The notes beneath the pieces were generated by a model. The model saw only the letters and a program-made list of their open reading frames with translations, was not told the origin of the DNA and ran no database searches. Below are positions 4,961-5,635 of a DNA stretch of 5,635 nt, piece after piece. The DNA lies in the NCBI GenBank assembly GCA_905210055.1, contig CAJLVH010000127.1, positions 1 to 5,635 on the forward strand, in the 5' to 3' direction. This DNA is from an uncultured Enorma sp. GTDB lineage: Bacteria > Actinomycetota > Coriobacteriia > Coriobacteriales > Coriobacteriaceae. The translations under genes and the position numbers were made by a program. Numbering within the stretch: the stretch's first letter is position 1; each line of letters starts with the position of its first letter.

Positions 4961-5635
4961 CATGGCAGTGGTGGCTGCCTCGTCACGCTGCTTGGCCCCT
5001 CCGGTTGCGGCAAATCCCCCCTGCTGCGCTGCCTTTCTGGCTTGGAGCAGGTCACCGAGGGCACCATCATCCTCGACGGCGAGGATATCACCAACGTGCC
5101 GGCGAGCAAGCGCAACATCGGCATGGTGTTCCAGCAGTACAGCCTGTTCCCCAACATGACGGTCGAGCAGAACATCGCCTTCGGCCTCAAGATGCAGAAG
5201 ACCCCGCAGGACGTGATCGACAAGAAGGTGGCCGAGGCCATCGCCATGGTCGAGCTCACCGGCAAAGAGCGCGCCTACCCCGCGAGCCTTTCCGGCGGCC
5301 AGCAGCAGCGCGCGGCGCTCGCTCGCTCGATCGTGACCGAGCCTAAGGTGCTCTTGCTCGATGAGCCGCTTTCGGCCATCGATGCGAAGCTCCGCAAAGC
5401 CCTTCAATCGCGCATTCGCGAGATCAACCAAGAGCTCAACCTGACCTCGATCTTCGTGACGCACGACCAGGACGAGGCCATGGTTATGTCCGACGTGATC
5501 CAGCTCTTCCATGACGGGCGCATCGAGCAGGCCGGCAGCCCGGTCGAGGTGTACACGAGCCCGGTCTCCGAGTTCGCGGCGAGCTTCATCGGCAGCTACA
5601 ACCAGCTGAGCGCAGAGGAGTTTGGCGCACTGGCC
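4961..5635 (+). pseudogene. PotA/FbpC/PhnT-like importer ATPase, 5'-truncated, runs off right edge
   Basis: The frame reads GGCLVTLLGPSGCGKS and continues without stops to the window end (225 codons). Motifs: Walker A 4994-5017, Q-loop VFQQ with its Gln at 5132-5134, signature LSGGQQQR 5288-5311, Walker B VLLLDEP 5348-5368, switch His at 5462-5464 in FVTHDQDEA. This set is typical of ATPases serving polyamine, iron(III), phosphonate or sulfate importers; the exact substrate cannot be told. About the first 30 residues, including the start and the A-loop strand, are missing. This frame has a stop at 4832-4834 and no ATG, GTG or TTG from there to Walker A. It is one base out of phase with the upstream transposase remnant. 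The residue after GKS is Pro (CCC, 5018-5020) where Thr or Ser is usual. The gene is most likely dead; the rest of the transporter should lie to the right. Confidence 0.8.

Noticed and set aside
5012..5023. Programmed frameshift at the C6 run joining the transposase and ABC frames
   Set aside because: The run lies after Walker A, so a shift there would yield a product without a P-loop; pseudogene decay explains the data better.
4796..5512. Minus-strand open frame (238 codons) across the IS/ABC junction
   Set aside because: Low-quality His/Leu/Asp-rich translation opposite clear ABC ATPase motifs; no family resemblance.

Overview
The window is a GC-rich bacterial chromosome segment. The GC-biased codon usage, the Pro/Glu-rich FHA protein, the Mbeg1-like hydrolase and the short ACT-type threonine dehydratase would fit an actinomycetal host such as a Coriobacteriia/Eggerthellales gut bacterium. 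That assignment is an inference from the look of the proteins; there is no rRNA or other marker to prove it.

Layout from left to right: (1) The 3' part of a plus-strand gene for an FHA-domain protein with a long Pro/Glu/Ala-rich linker (1-617). (2) A convergent intergenic region (618-927) dominated by a large inverted repeat whose two arms look like back-to-back terminators. (3) A minus-strand gene for a stand-alone ABC ATPase (928-1731). (4) A divergent regulatory region (1732-1893) with a -10-like box inside a small inverted repeat on the ABC side and a 33-bp nested palindrome on the ilvA side. (5) ilvA, threonine ammonia-lyase with a C-terminal ACT domain (1894-3114). (6) A hairpin beginning at the ilvA stop codon. 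(7) An Mbeg1-like (DUF2974) alpha/beta-hydrolase-fold protein (3249-4496). (8) A very strong hairpin, probably a terminator (4536-4624). (9) An IS481-type transposase remnant, reduced to its leader and first 39 codons, joined to a PotA/FbpC-like ABC-transporter ATPase that has lost its start and N-terminus and runs off the right edge (about 4753-5635).

The intact genes do not form one pathway. The FHA protein, the ABC ATPase, IlvA and the hydrolase appear to be separate transcription units, each bounded by a hairpin-rich intergenic region. The right end shows genome decay: IS insertion followed by deletion has disabled an importer ATPase. I see no rRNA, tRNA or CRISPR array, and no convincing new defence or biosynthetic system. 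The points most worth a second look are the IS481/ABC junction, with its altered residue after the Walker A motif, and the unusual intergenic palindromes.
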